Shown here: positions 10,128-19,079 of the stretch, piece after piece
How positions within the stretch are numbered: position 1 is the first letter of the stretch
Layout of the letters: the number at the start of each line of letters is the position of its first letter
From: Spiroplasma endosymbiont of Dioctria linearis
Lineage (GTDB): Bacteria > Bacillota_I > Bacilli_A > Mycoplasmatales > Mycoplasmataceae
Direction: 5' to 3'
DNA length: 64,000 nucleotides
Assembly (NCBI RefSeq): GCF_964030865.1
Contig: NZ_OZ034984.1
Span: 558,001 to 622,000, forward strand
Program-made: the position numbers and the translations under genes
The notes under the pieces: generated by a model
Told to the model about the DNA's origin: nothing
Seen by the model: only the letters and a program-made list of their open reading frames with translations
Database searches by the model: none

Positions 10128-10337
10128 TAACAATTTATTTAATAACAAAAAAACTCCACAAAGGAGTTTTATATGCTATACTATATTTAATGGTTATTGC
10201 CCCAAATGCTGGTAATAAGGGAATGGCGTGTGTATTTATCAAATTTTCCTTTCTCGGTTCCAATAATTCATTACTTAGTAACAAATATATTATATGAAAT
10301 AACCTTAATTGGTTATTTTTTATTATATATACAAAAA
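10128..10337 (-). repeat. Repeat A, copy 1 (small-peptide/terminator module)
   Basis: About 210 bp repeated four times (10128, 10616, 12294, 12783). On the minus strand each unit has a hairpin AATAACC/GGTTATT, then GAGAAAGG followed by a possible TTG-started peptide (INTHAIPLLPAFGAITIK in this copy, INTHSIPLLSVFGAIIIK in copy 2), then the strong terminator ACTCC-TTTGT-GGAGT-T7. Several differences between copies are conservative at protein level, but the peptide is unproven. Confidence 0.55.
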
Positions 10338-10392
10338 AAATTAGATAAATTAATTATCTCAATTGTATTAAAAAATTCAATTAAGGTCATTA

Positions 10393-10539
10393 TTAATTTT
10401 TATCCAAACATATAGCTACAATCGCAAGCAATATCGTACATAATGGAGTTATTACTTTCATAACATATTCTATGATTCGTGTTGGATCTTCAATTGCTTC
10501 TACAAATAAACTAATCCCTCTTTCTAAAAATTCATTCAT
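10393..10539 (-). CDS. Small membrane peptide, variant copy
   Basis: A 48-residue peptide beginning MNEFLERGISLFVEAIEDPT, then a hydrophobic C-terminal segment (PLCTILLAIVAI). It differs from the copy at 12567-12707 by Arg for Pro in EDPT(R/P)IIE and by a one-base deletion that replaces the C-terminus (MFG) with CLDKN. A hairpin with T-run (AAGAC/GTCTT, about 10562-10585) sits just upstream on the same strand. The ribosome binding site is weak. Small single-span peptides in repeated units are typical of phage or toxin-like modules, but no family is recognised. Confidence 0.45.
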   Translation of the reverse strand: MNEFLERGISLFVEAIEDPTRIIEYVMKVITPLCTILLAIVAICLDKN

Positions 10540-10615
10540 TTTTATTTCTCATGTTTTGAAATAAAAAAAGACCAGTATCTAGTCTTTGTTTATCTATAAA
10601 TATTATATATCAGAT

Positions 10616-10827
10616 TAACAATTTATTTAATAACAAAAAACTCCACAAAGGAGTTTCATGCTATACCATATTTAATGATTATTGCCCCAAATACTGATAG
10701 TAAGGGAATGGAGTGTGTATTTATCAAATTTTCCTTCCTCGGTTCCAATAATTCATTACTTAGTAACAAATATATTATATATGAAATAACCTTAATTGGT
10801 TATTTTTTATTATATATACAAAAAAAA
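10616..10827 (-). repeat. Repeat A, copy 2
   Basis: The second copy of the 210-bp module, about 488 bp after copy 1 within the same duplicated unit. It has the same hairpin, the same possible TTG-started peptide with Ser/Val replacements, and the same GGAGT terminator on the minus strand. Confidence 0.55.
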
Positions 10828-10831
10828 TCTT

Positions 10832-12290
10832 ATGAGTAATAAGCGATTATGTCCCTACATATTAACAAGCGACTTTGTCCTCCTTTATAATCAATAAATG
10901 GAGGTTTTATGAAAGGACTACTATTAAATACCATGAAACAAGAACAACTAAGATTAATTAAGCAATTATTTTTAAGAAAAGAGTCTATTAAAATACAGCC
11001 TATAAATTAGGTTATAGTGTTAGACACACAAGAAGAAAACTTAAAGAATATCAAGAGATTGGAGCAACAGCTTTTATTCATAAAAATACCTATAAATAAA
11101 ATTCAACAATTATTTAAAGATGAAATAATTGAATTATTTCAAACTAAATATTATGACTTTAGTATTAAACATTATTGAGAACTAAATTGGAAAAGAAAAA
11201 TAATTTACTCTGCAATTAGACACATATTAATAGAAGAAAACATTTTAATTGAAACTCTTAACAGAAAAACAAAAAAAGATATTCGTAAAAATTTAAAGGC
11301 AGCAAACCAAGAAAATTTAACACGCGAGTATCTTTCAAATTCAATTATAACAAGCAAACCCCATCCTACGCAAAAGAAAATTGTAAAATTTGGAGAAATC
11401 TACGAAACTGATGCTTCAAATCATCAATGAATTAAGAACTTAAAATGTCATTTGCATATTGTAATTGATAAAGCTAGTAAAAGGATTTTGGCAGGTTATT
11501 TCAGCGAACAAGAAACTACTGAAAGTTATTATAATATCTATAAAAAAGCCTTTAAACATTATGGTTTACCAAAACTAAATGTTAGTGATAATCGCAATGT
11601 TTTTAGTAGTAAAAATAATCATGACCATTTTGGTGATAGTGTCTCAAATACACAATTGCAGTTTATTTTTCACTCTTTAGGAGTAAATACAAAAACAACC
11701 TCAATCCCCAAAGAAAAAACATTAGTTGAAAGAACTTTTGGAACATTACAAAGAAGATGACCTCAAATAATTAGACTCTTAGATTTAAAAAATATTGAGC
11801 AGTTAAATAATTATTTACCCCATCTTATTCAAGAATACAATCAAGATTTTTCAATACCTTTAGACCAATTAGAATCAGTAACTAGAAAATTTGATCAAGA
11901 TGAAGATATTGTATTCTCTTATCGAAGTGAAAGAATTATTGATAATGGTCATAGTATCAGTTTTAAAAAAACTAAGTGATTTATTTGTAAGTGCTTTACT
12001 CCAATTTACTTTAAGCCAAAGTTAAAAGTAATGGTTATGGAAACGATAAATAAAAAGTATTATGCACTAATTGGAAATGACGTTTAGAATCTTATTCAAG
12101 TTGAAGATGAACGCTTACATAGAAGTATTAAAACACTATCTAATGAAGAATTTGAAACTACTAAAGTGCCCAAAATTCACTCTTCTTGAAAAGCATACTA
12201 ACTGATATTTTTTTGATAGAAAAAGAAAAAATACAAGATCTATTTATTAGATAAATCTTGTATTTTGGGACATAATCGCTTATTACTCAT
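10832..12290 (+). mobile_element. ISNCY/IS1202-like insertion sequence, copy 2
   Basis: A 1459-bp second copy with the same perfect 24-bp terminal repeats (10832-10855 and 12267-12290). It begins exactly 2166 bp after copy 1. The sequence to its right (12291 onward) repeats the sequence to the right of copy 1, so the two copies belong to a tandem duplication of IS plus flank, not to independent insertions. Confidence 0.85.
10909..12250 (+). pseudogene. DDE transposase copy 2, further degraded
   Basis: The same gene as 8743-10084, with the same +1 frameshift region and the same TAG (12085-12087). In addition a base is missing after GAGTCTATT, which ends the N-terminal frame within about 30 codons, and an extra base is present near the 3' end. 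The DDE residues are still visible (ETDAS, VSDNRNVF, LVERTFGTLQRRW). It cannot make a full transposase without several corrections. Confidence 0.7.
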
Positions 12291-12293
12291 AAT

Positions 12294-12507
12294 TAACAAT
12301 TTATTTAATAACAAAAAAAACTCCACAAAGGAGTTTTATATGCTATACTATATTTAATGGTTATTGCCCCAAATGCTGGTAATAAGGGAATGGCGTGTGT
12401 ATTTATCAAATTTTCCTTTCTCGGTTCCAATAATTCATTACTTAGTAACAAATATATTATATGAAATAACCTTAATTGGTTATTTTTTATTATATATACA
12501 AAAAAAA
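12294..12507 (-). repeat. Repeat A, copy 3
   Basis: Counterpart of copy 1 in the second tandem unit, nearly identical to it except for an extra A in the run before the hairpin. Confidence 0.55.
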
Positions 12508-12566
12508 TCAGATAAATTAATTATCTCAATTGTATTAAAAAATTCAATTAAGGTCATTATTAATTT

Positions 12567-12707
12567 TTATCCAAACATAATAGCTACAATCGCAAGCAAT
12601 ATCGTACATAATGGAGTTATTACTTTCATAACATATTCTATGATTGGTGTTGGATCTTCAATTGCTTCTACAAATAAACTAATCCCTCTTTCTAAAAATT
12701 CATTCAT
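12567..12707 (-). CDS. Small membrane peptide (46 residues)
   Basis: The intact form of the peptide at 10393-10539: an acidic amphipathic N-terminus (MNEFLERGISLFVEAIEDPT), then one hydrophobic span (VITPLCTILLAIVAIMFG) running to the C-terminus. It is bounded upstream by a hairpin near 12730-12755 and downstream by the hairpins of repeat A. It is too short for confident assignment. A phage-derived or toxin-like membrane peptide is possible. Confidence 0.45.
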   Translation of the reverse strand: MNEFLERGISLFVEAIEDPTPIIEYVMKVITPLCTILLAIVAIMFG

Positions 12708-12782
12708 TTTTATTTCTCATGTTTTGAAATAAAAAAAGACCAGTATCTAGTCTTTGTTTATCTATAAATATTATATATCAGA

Positions 12783-12997
12783 TTAACAATTTATTTAATA
12801 ACAAAAAACTCCACAAAGGAGTTTCATGCTATACCATATTTAATGATTATTGCCCCAAATGCTGGTAGTAAGGGAATGGAGTGTGTATTTATCAAATTTT
12901 CCTTCCTCGGTTCCAATAATTCATTACTTAGTAACAAATATATTATATATGAAATAACCTTAATTGGTTATTTTTTATTATATATACACAAAAAATC
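12783..12997 (-). repeat. Repeat A, copy 4
   Basis: Counterpart of copy 2 at the right end of the tandem duplication. It runs into TATATACACAAAAAATCAG, after which the sequence diverges into the remnant region before the nucleotidyltransferase gene. Confidence 0.55.
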
Positions 12998-13049
12998 AGA
13001 TAAATTAATTATCTCAATTGTATTAAAAATGCGATTTTAAATTAAAAAA

Positions 13050-13434
13050 ACAATAAATTACCTTTCAATTTTCATTAAATTTTTCTTTAAGTTCTGAATA
13101 GGTTGTGTATATTCTACCCATTAATATATTTTTTAATTAATCTTATTGACTTTTTTCAAAAGCTAATTGCTTTTCTTTATCAGGTTTATCTCAAATCTCA
13201 ATCATCTTTTTATCATTAACATAACTATAATTTTTACTATTAAGTGTTGGACCATTTATAGTAATTGTATTAAGTAAAATCACAAAAATTAGTTTTTTCT
13301 TTTGAAAGTTTAATTATCAAATCATACAATTGATTTTGTTCCATATTATTCAAACTATATTCCATTTTTAAGCAATTTGGTTGAAGAAAATCTATAAACT
13401 TTACTGGTTATTAGCTAAATATATTAATAATTTT
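13050..13434 (-). pseudogene. Decayed 3' extension of the nucleotidyltransferase gene or a neighbour
   Basis: Minus-strand translation gives protein-like pieces in different frames: DTFFDVLDIDKKLLIYLANN, SLNNMEQNQLYDLIIKLSK, then LNSKNYSYVNDKKMIEIW and YTTYSELKEKFNENW. They are separated by TAA/TAG stops and frame changes. The first piece begins at the A-run where the nucleotidyltransferase frame gains its last few residues, so the intact ancestor may have been longer by 100 residues or more. Confidence 0.4.
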
Positions 13435-14409
13435 TTATCTATATCTAGTACATCAAAAAAAGTATCCATTATGGACACTTTTTTCATTTAAATTTAAAAT
13501 ACTATCAATTATGTTTCTAGCAGATCGATATGGTAAAAATTTTTTAATTAGCATTATGTTATCAACTGCTAAAAGACTATCATAATCATTCATGTAGTTT
13601 TTATCTATATACTTCATTATTTCTTGAATATCTTTTAACACATATTTATCTTTAGTTAAATAACTATTATTAATATAAAAAAGTAAATTTTCAAACCCAA
13701 TAGAACTACCTGATATATTATTTTGAGACTTAACTGTTTTGGTATCGCGTACCATTTGAGTAAAGCGACCATTAGTTTGTTTATCTCTTTCATTGAATTT
13801 TTCGACCATTATGGAATCGAAATTTAAATACATTTTTGCATCAAGTTGTCCTATTAAAGAAGAACCACTATAATAATTATTTTCGGCTTTAAATTTATAT
13901 TCGAAAGTCGGAGCAATATCATATTCTTCATTCTTATACACTAATTTAATTACTTTATTATCAAGTGTTGTATAAAAATTTTTATTTGTCTTTAAAAAAT
14001 TATTTAAAAGAAATTTGAACTCAAAAAACTCAGATTTATAGTTTTTAAAATCAAATGGGGTTTTTTCTTCATTTGGAATTTTATATTTTGGATTAGTAAA
14101 AACCAATAATTCTTCATTTTCAGAAAATAAATATTCATTTGTAATAGCTTGCATATTGATTCGAACATTAATATCTCAGTCACTGTTTGAGATATTAGTG
14201 TTTCTTGCATTAGATCCTGTAATGTATGTATTAAATTTATATTTTGGATATTTAAATTTATTAATTTCACTTATTACATATTCTACATCATCGTTTATTT
14301 TATAGTTAACAATATTATTGTGGTATTCAAAGTTATTAGTTTTAATTAATAATTGACTATTAGTAATTGAAAATAAAAAAATTAACAAGATTTTAAATAT
14401 TTTTATCAC
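13435..14409 (-). CDS. Nucleotidyltransferase-fold protein with signal peptide
   Basis: A 324-residue protein. Residues 1-20 form a Sec signal peptide (MIKIFKILLIFLFSITNSQL). It then shows the polymerase-beta nucleotidyltransferase motif: TGS at 64-66, Ala-Arg, and Asp77-x-Asp79 (SDWDINV) 11 residues after the Gly-Ser, with a third carboxylate in YDIAPTFEYKF (Asp164). This G-S...D-x-D...D layout is that of OAS/CD-NTase and MNT-like enzymes, which transfer nucleotides to proteins, RNA or nucleotides. Export of such an enzyme is unusual. The last residues (WCTRYR) follow an A-run and may result from a frameshift; a decayed extension lies downstream. The start overlaps the small ORF at 14393-14518. 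Confidence 0.65.
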
Positions 14410-14518
14410 TATTTTTTCCCTCTTTTACCTTTCCCTCACTATTAATATTGGTTGTTAAATTAATAATACTAGGATTTGTTAATAAAATACTTCCTATTAT
14501 TGACAATAATTTTAACAT
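14393..14518 (-). CDS. Small secreted peptide ORF upstream of the nucleotidyltransferase
   Basis: A 41-residue ORF with a clear signal peptide (MLKLLSIIGSILLTNPSI) and a short Lys/Asn-rich tail, preceded by AAGAAAGG and the G-rich leader at 14542-14556. It overlaps the nucleotidyltransferase start by 17 bases in another frame. It may be a leader peptide that couples translation, a truncated secreted protein, or the original N-terminus of the downstream gene separated by a frameshift. The leader match to genes 774-2075 and 34817-35704 suggests this is the start the cell uses. Confidence 0.5.
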   Translation of the reverse strand: MLKLLSIIGSILLTNPSIINLTTNINSEGKVKEGKNSDKNI

Positions 14519-14541
14519 TTTTAATTTACCTTTCTTACTAA

Positions 14542-14556
14542 CCCACCCTACCATCC
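14542..14556 (-). promoter_or_regulatory. G-rich leader block (putative G-quadruplex), copy 2
   Basis: Minus strand GGATGGTAGGGTGGG: the same four-run layout as 2096-2110, ending 23 bases before ATG 14518, with AAGAAAGG in between. Confidence 0.6.
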
Positions 14557-14789
14557 TTCTAAATTTTATTACAATACTAAAATAAATTATTTTTAATTTT
14601 CATTTTAATAAAAATATATTGTATAAAATAAGGGCTAATAATTTTTTTCTAAAATCTACTAAGTTACAATATTTTAATAATTAGTATCTTTGCATTATTT
14701 TTTTATAAAAATATTTAATTCCATAAAATGAATTTATCTTATAAAAAAATAAATTTAAAAGCGGAACAATACAAATTTAAAAACTTAAT

Positions 14790-14975
14790 CATATATTACA
14801 AAATTATTGCAAATGTTCCACGATAGAATCATGATACATTACTAAATAATTTCAGATATAAACTGGGTTTTTGTATATAAAATTCAATTGATGCTGAGAC
14901 AACTCCAATTGAAGCACTATTATCTGAGGCTATAACTACTCAAGAAATGTTAATTGTAAAACTATATAATACTAA
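14790..14975 (-). pseudogene. Decayed membrane-protein gene, copy 2
   Basis: Minus-strand translation (ASDNSASIGVVSASIEFYIQ, then KPSLYLKLFSNVSWF) aligns with the decayed gene at 130-600 (ATSASLGIGSASIGFYRQ, then KHNLGLNFLS). It is shorter and has lost its ends. The flanking ATTTATCTTATAAAAA sequence is also shared with the copy near 100. No function can be assigned. Confidence 0.5.
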
Positions 14976-15208
14976 TTATTTTTTGTGCTTTTCTAAATTA
15001 AGTAAATTTGTAACTAAAAAGACTATACTTTTTTCTTTCTTATATTTGATTCTTTTATTTTCAATACATATAATTCTAACTACAGTTTAATTACTCTCTT
15101 TATTTATTCGAAACCTTTTAAAATTTAAATAATAGTTTAAAAATATTTAGAAAACTATAATAAGAAATTATTGGAAAATTCTAACTGTTTTTGAAAAAAA
15201 TAAAAAAT
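14976..15208. other. Intergenic AT-rich stretch, nothing recognised
   Basis: No open frame, strong hairpin or repeat was recognised between the decayed membrane gene and the fragment bordering the second IS3 remnant. Confidence 0.4.
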
Positions 15209-15277
15209 TAACTTATAATACTTTTGAAAAGTATTAGAATTAGTATTTAAATTATAATCTATATATTTATAAGAAGT
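15209..15277 (-). pseudogene. Second fragment of the 17729-18895 secreted-protein family
   Basis: Same as 2288-2355: SYKYIDYNLNTNSN on the minus strand against SYKYMDYSLNTN in the intact protein. It borders the second IS3 remnant in the same orientation. Confidence 0.5.
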
Positions 15278-16410
15278 TCAAAAAATATTTTGAACATTTA
15301 ATATTTCTCAAGTTTATTACTTTCTCCTAAATATGACATAGTGTTCATTTAATAGAACTTAAGAAGGAAAAGAAAAAAAGAGAACAAGCAGAGAAAGAGA
15401 TTTAATTATTAAAAAAGTCCATAGCATCATTTCTAATAGGTTATCAAAAGGTTAATAAAAAAACATATACAAAAAAGGATATCAATCAGATATATCAAAC
15501 AGTATATGAATTATCATTAATGGGAAATGATGCGAAACAAACTCTTCTAATTTATGGTGTTGGCTATCGTAGTTATAATAATTGAATTAAAAGAGGAAAA
15601 CCTGAATATAAAAGACAATATCATATTCATGCAAAAGAAGCTGTAGAAAGTATTTATTCAAGAAAGGATGGTATATTTGGTGCGGAGAAAGCTAGATTAA
15701 AGATATTAAAGGACTTTAATATAAAACTTTCTAGAGAAACAATTATTGAGCTCAGAACAGAAGTTTTATTAAAACTAAAAAAGAAAATAGCTTCTGCTAA
15801 ATCAAAGACAAGGATGGGAATAAACACCCATAAGAAACATACTTCATTAGATCTTATTAAAGGAGATTACAGCTCTAATAAATATTTAGAAAAGATAGGA
15901 ATCGATGGTACATGATTTAAAAATATTTATATTAGAGGAGTTAAAACAAAATGATTATTTTTACCTGCATACGACTTTTACTCTAATGAAATTAGTTCAT
16001 ATTCAGTTGGCAACTCTGAAAATATACTAGTAACTCTTGAAATGCTAGAAGGTTTAGTAAGAAAAATGAATTTAGTTAGAATAACTAGAATTATTATGCA
16101 TAGTGATTTAGGTTTTGCGTTTACAAGTAAAGAAACACAAAAATTTTGTAAGTAACATAATATAATTAGATCAAATTCAGTTTCAGGCTTTAAAGGTAAT
16201 CAATTTGTAAAACAAACACATAGATGAGTCAAAAAGTATTTTTTTTAATATTTGGTAATAAATTTAATAATGATCAACATTTCAGAAGTTGTATATATAA
16301 ATTTGTTAAAATTTTTAATAGTACAAATATAATCTTAAAAAATGGATGTACACCAAACGAAATGATCCAAAATTTTAGGAAATAATGTTACTTAGGCTCC
16401 CCAATACCAA
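15219..16410 (+). mobile_element. IS3-type element remnant, copy 2
   Basis: Nearly identical to 2294-3487 over its whole length, including flank and decayed 3' end. It lies immediately before the paired secreted/lipoprotein genes. Confidence 0.6.
15363..16155 (+). pseudogene. IS3-family transposase, copy 2, inactivated
   Basis: The same reading frame as 2441-3232, with an extra A in the early A-run that shifts the N-terminus, and the same TAA after FCK before the last catalytic residue. One CGA of copy 1 is TGA here (Arg to Trp under code 4). Asp motifs IGIDGTW and IIMHSDLG remain. Confidence 0.65.
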
Positions 16411-16511
16411 TAATATTCTATAGTTATTTATAATTAACAATTCAATATCTTTTATACTTTTTTTAACTAAAAATATTTATAATGGCTTTAAATGTAATTT
16501 AAAAATAAAAA

Positions 16512-16542
16512 ATAAAAAAACACCATGTCTAATATGGTGTTT
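16512..16542 (-). terminator. Terminator downstream of lipoprotein 16611-17726
   Basis: Stem AAACACCAT/ATGGTGTTT with a seven-base loop, followed on the minus strand by a T-run. Confidence 0.7.
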
Positions 16543-16610
16543 TAAGAATAATCACTTATAAATTTTTACTATTCACATGTGTCTCATCAATTGCAGTTCA
16601 AATATATTTA

Positions 16611-17726
16611 TTAAAAACTATAGAGATAAAAATCCTCAGCCACTTTTGTAAAGCTTCCAAAATAAAATTTATAACTAATTTCTGTAATTGTAGGAACTAA
16701 TATTCCTAAAAAATCAGGATTCAGTTTTACATTAATATAAATTTCAAGTTCCGGACTTTCAGGTTTTCCAACAAGATTAATTAATTTATTTTTGGAGTCT
16801 TCAAATTGACCACAATAATGAAGTCGATCTACTTCAATATTTGCAGGTCTAGTTATCTCACAAAAACCTACTTTTGGATTTTTCTCATGAAAATTTTTAA
16901 AATTATATTTACTATCATAAGGTGTAATATCTATAAAATTATTACTCATCCTTTTATAAATAAAGCTATCTGTTTTTTTCATACCTCAGTATCAATTACC
17001 AAAAATGTCTTCCATTTTTGTTATAAAATTTAATTGATCTTCTAGAGTAAAACCTTCAGGTTGTAATGCCTCAAAATTAGGTATTGCATATTTGTCATCT
17101 CCTCAAAAAAGGAATTGTACTCCTTGATCATTAAGCATATTATGTTCTCTTCAAAGATTATAAATGTTTTTTTTATCAATTCAATAATTTCTAATAGGAT
17201 AAACAATCTCTTTGCTATAGGTAAATATATCACTTTCCTTAGAATACATTGTTACAGAAAAATTACCTATTTGATAGTCTCCTATTTTTAATTTATTCTC
17301 ATCTAAACTGTAAATATTATCAGAAGAACACTCACTTCCTTCAATTGTTAAACAATTATAATTTTTTTCTTTTTTAACTACTTTTAAAAAAATATCATCT
17401 TCTCTATATTTAATTTTTTTTAAAGCATAGAACTTATTATTTTGAAAAAGGCTATCAAATTTTTCAATTGCTTTTTCTAATCCCTCAAAATTGTCTAAGT
17501 ATGATTTGAGAATATAGAAATCCATTTCGGGATTAGTATCGTCTCCAAAGTATTCGATCAAATAATTTTCAAAATCCTTAATTGTATCAATGTATACTTG
17601 TTTTACCACTTTTGAAGGAATAGCAATAAAATCAGGTTCTCTAATAAAATCTGGAGTACAACTTATAGCTAAAGTGCTTGGAATAATTGTTGCAAACAAT
17701 GAAGAATAAATAGTTAGTTTCTTCAT
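16611..17726 (-). CDS. Lipoprotein of a duplicated secreted/lipoprotein pair
   Basis: A 371-residue lipoprotein: signal peptide with lipobox LAISC, cleavage before Cys23, then a polar, Lys/Asp/Asn-rich globular body without internal membrane spans. It is a paralogue of 19080-20204; shared points include YPIRNYWIDKKN / FPVRNYWINKKN, EDIFGNWYW / EDIFGNWFW and HYCGQFE / HYCSQLE. It starts two bases after the stop of the secreted-protein gene at 17729, so the two are translated from one mRNA. The family is not recognised. The fixed pairing suggests the two proteins act together at the cell surface. Confidence 0.7.
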
Positions 17727-17728
17727 AA

Positions 17729-18895
17729 TTAACTGAATTTAATGTCTGATATTGACATACTTGCTTCTGCTCTTGCTCAATAAGCATTTCAAGCTGAAGC
17801 TCAAACCCAAGTGTTTACAGACAGTCTTATTTCAAATTTAAAATTAGTTAATCAAGTAGTAGTCAATGTACCAAAAGATTTTTCTTGATTTACATTTTTA
17901 TAAGTTAAATCAAAAGCATTAATTGTTGTATTTTCATTAACATTAATTCTTTTATATTTTGGCTTAATATGATTACTATCTTTGTATTGCTCATTTTTTG
18001 GATTAGGTTCTTTTTGGTTAACAGTATAATTGAATCTTCCCATTCCCTGAGTATAGTAATTTGTATTTAAACTATAATCCATATATTTATAAGAACTTAA
18101 AAATTTACTTTTACCTAAATCAATATCTATTACTACTGCACTAGTTTTAAAATCAGATTGCTCTGAATTATATGCATCAGATCTAGCTGATTGTGTTCCA
18201 ACATCTGCAACTTTTGAAAAAAGATCGTCAAAAGTTATAATTACAGAACCAGTATAGTCTGAATTCATAGTTGAGCTAGCTACTGCATTTTTATAAGTTA
18301 TTGTTTCTATAAAAAAATCACTTTCTTTTAGTTTATTTTTTCTATTTGCTGCCAAGACAAGTTCCTCTAAAACTTGTCTATTTAATTTTGTAACTTCACC
18401 CATATTAGTAATTTTAATTGCTTCACTTAAATTAGGTTTTATAACCGTATTTTCATTTATTAGAGAAATATCTAGAATGTTTAGTATTCCTTCAAATTGA
18501 TTACTATCACCCATATATAACATAGTTAAATCTCCCTTAGATTTACTTCCCTCAGTAGTAGGCAATTGTGGCATAGCCACAAATCAGTCATCATAATTTT
18601 TTTGAACAGAAGTTATAATTTCTGAAATCTCATTTTTCTTATCATTTATTTTTGAAAGTTGTGATAAAATAGTTATCACAACTAATTTTTCATCATCTAA
18701 TTTGTTTTTAATAGGGTATAAATTTACTTCCCCACTTTTTAATTCTAGTTCAGTTAAATTAATAGTTGCATATTCTGAATTGAGTAAATTATTCTCATTC
18801 TTTTCTAAAATATGTTGATTTGTTTCCAAAACTAATGTTGGAACGGCAGTGATTGATAAACTAATACTTGACAAAGTCGCTAATAGTTTATTCAT
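17729..18895 (-). CDS. Secreted protein, first gene of the pair (long form)
   Basis: A 388-residue protein starting at ATG 18895 with CGAAAGGATG as ribosome binding site (not at the upstream ATG 18925). The signal peptide (MNKLLATLSSISLSITAVPT) has no lipobox Cys. The body has no recognised motif. The C-terminus is odd: five tryptophans within about 20 residues (TWVWASAWNAYWARAEA), all but one from UGA. Fragments of the same family border both IS3 remnants. It is followed two bases later by the lipoprotein gene. A hairpin at 18912-18927 lies just before the ribosome binding site. Confidence 0.65.
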
Positions 18896-18911
18896 ATTTT
18901 CATCCTTTCGT

Positions 18912-18927
18912 GTATGATTTCTCATAC
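18912..18927 (-). promoter_or_regulatory. Leader stem-loop before 17729-18895
   Basis: GTATGA-GAAA-TCATAC on the minus strand, a 6-bp stem with a GAAA tetraloop directly upstream of the AAAGG site. A hairpin with similar ends occupies the same place before the paralogous gene (20663-20679), suggesting a conserved translational control element. Confidence 0.45.
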
Positions 18928-19079
18928 GCTTATATATTAATTCTTTTTTTTAAATAAATTTAAAAAATCAACATTAATTTCATAAAAAGTGGAACAATTC
19001 TCAATATTTTCTCATTTTTAAAAAATAATGAATTAATAATTTCAAAAGCTTATAATAATATTCTGCTTTTTTAAAAAAA

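Larger units (their letters stand above)
8666..13005. repeat. 2.17-kb tandem duplication
   Basis: Two head-to-tail units, 8666-10831 and 10832-about 13005, each made of one IS copy, repeat A, the small-peptide gene and a second repeat A. Identity is very high; the differences are scattered single-base changes and small indels, so the duplication is recent. Repeat A may have provided the homology for unequal crossover. Confidence 0.8.

Noticed and set aside
8666-13005. Integrated plectrovirus (SpV1-type prophage)
   Set aside because: Small membrane peptides are suggestive, but no replication, coat or ssDNA-binding genes are visible; only IS elements and repeats can be supported.
10197-13040. 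Plus-strand frames starting MPQMLVIREW in repeat A
   Set aside because: They run through terminators and antisense to the more protein-like small peptides on the minus strand; no ribosome binding site.
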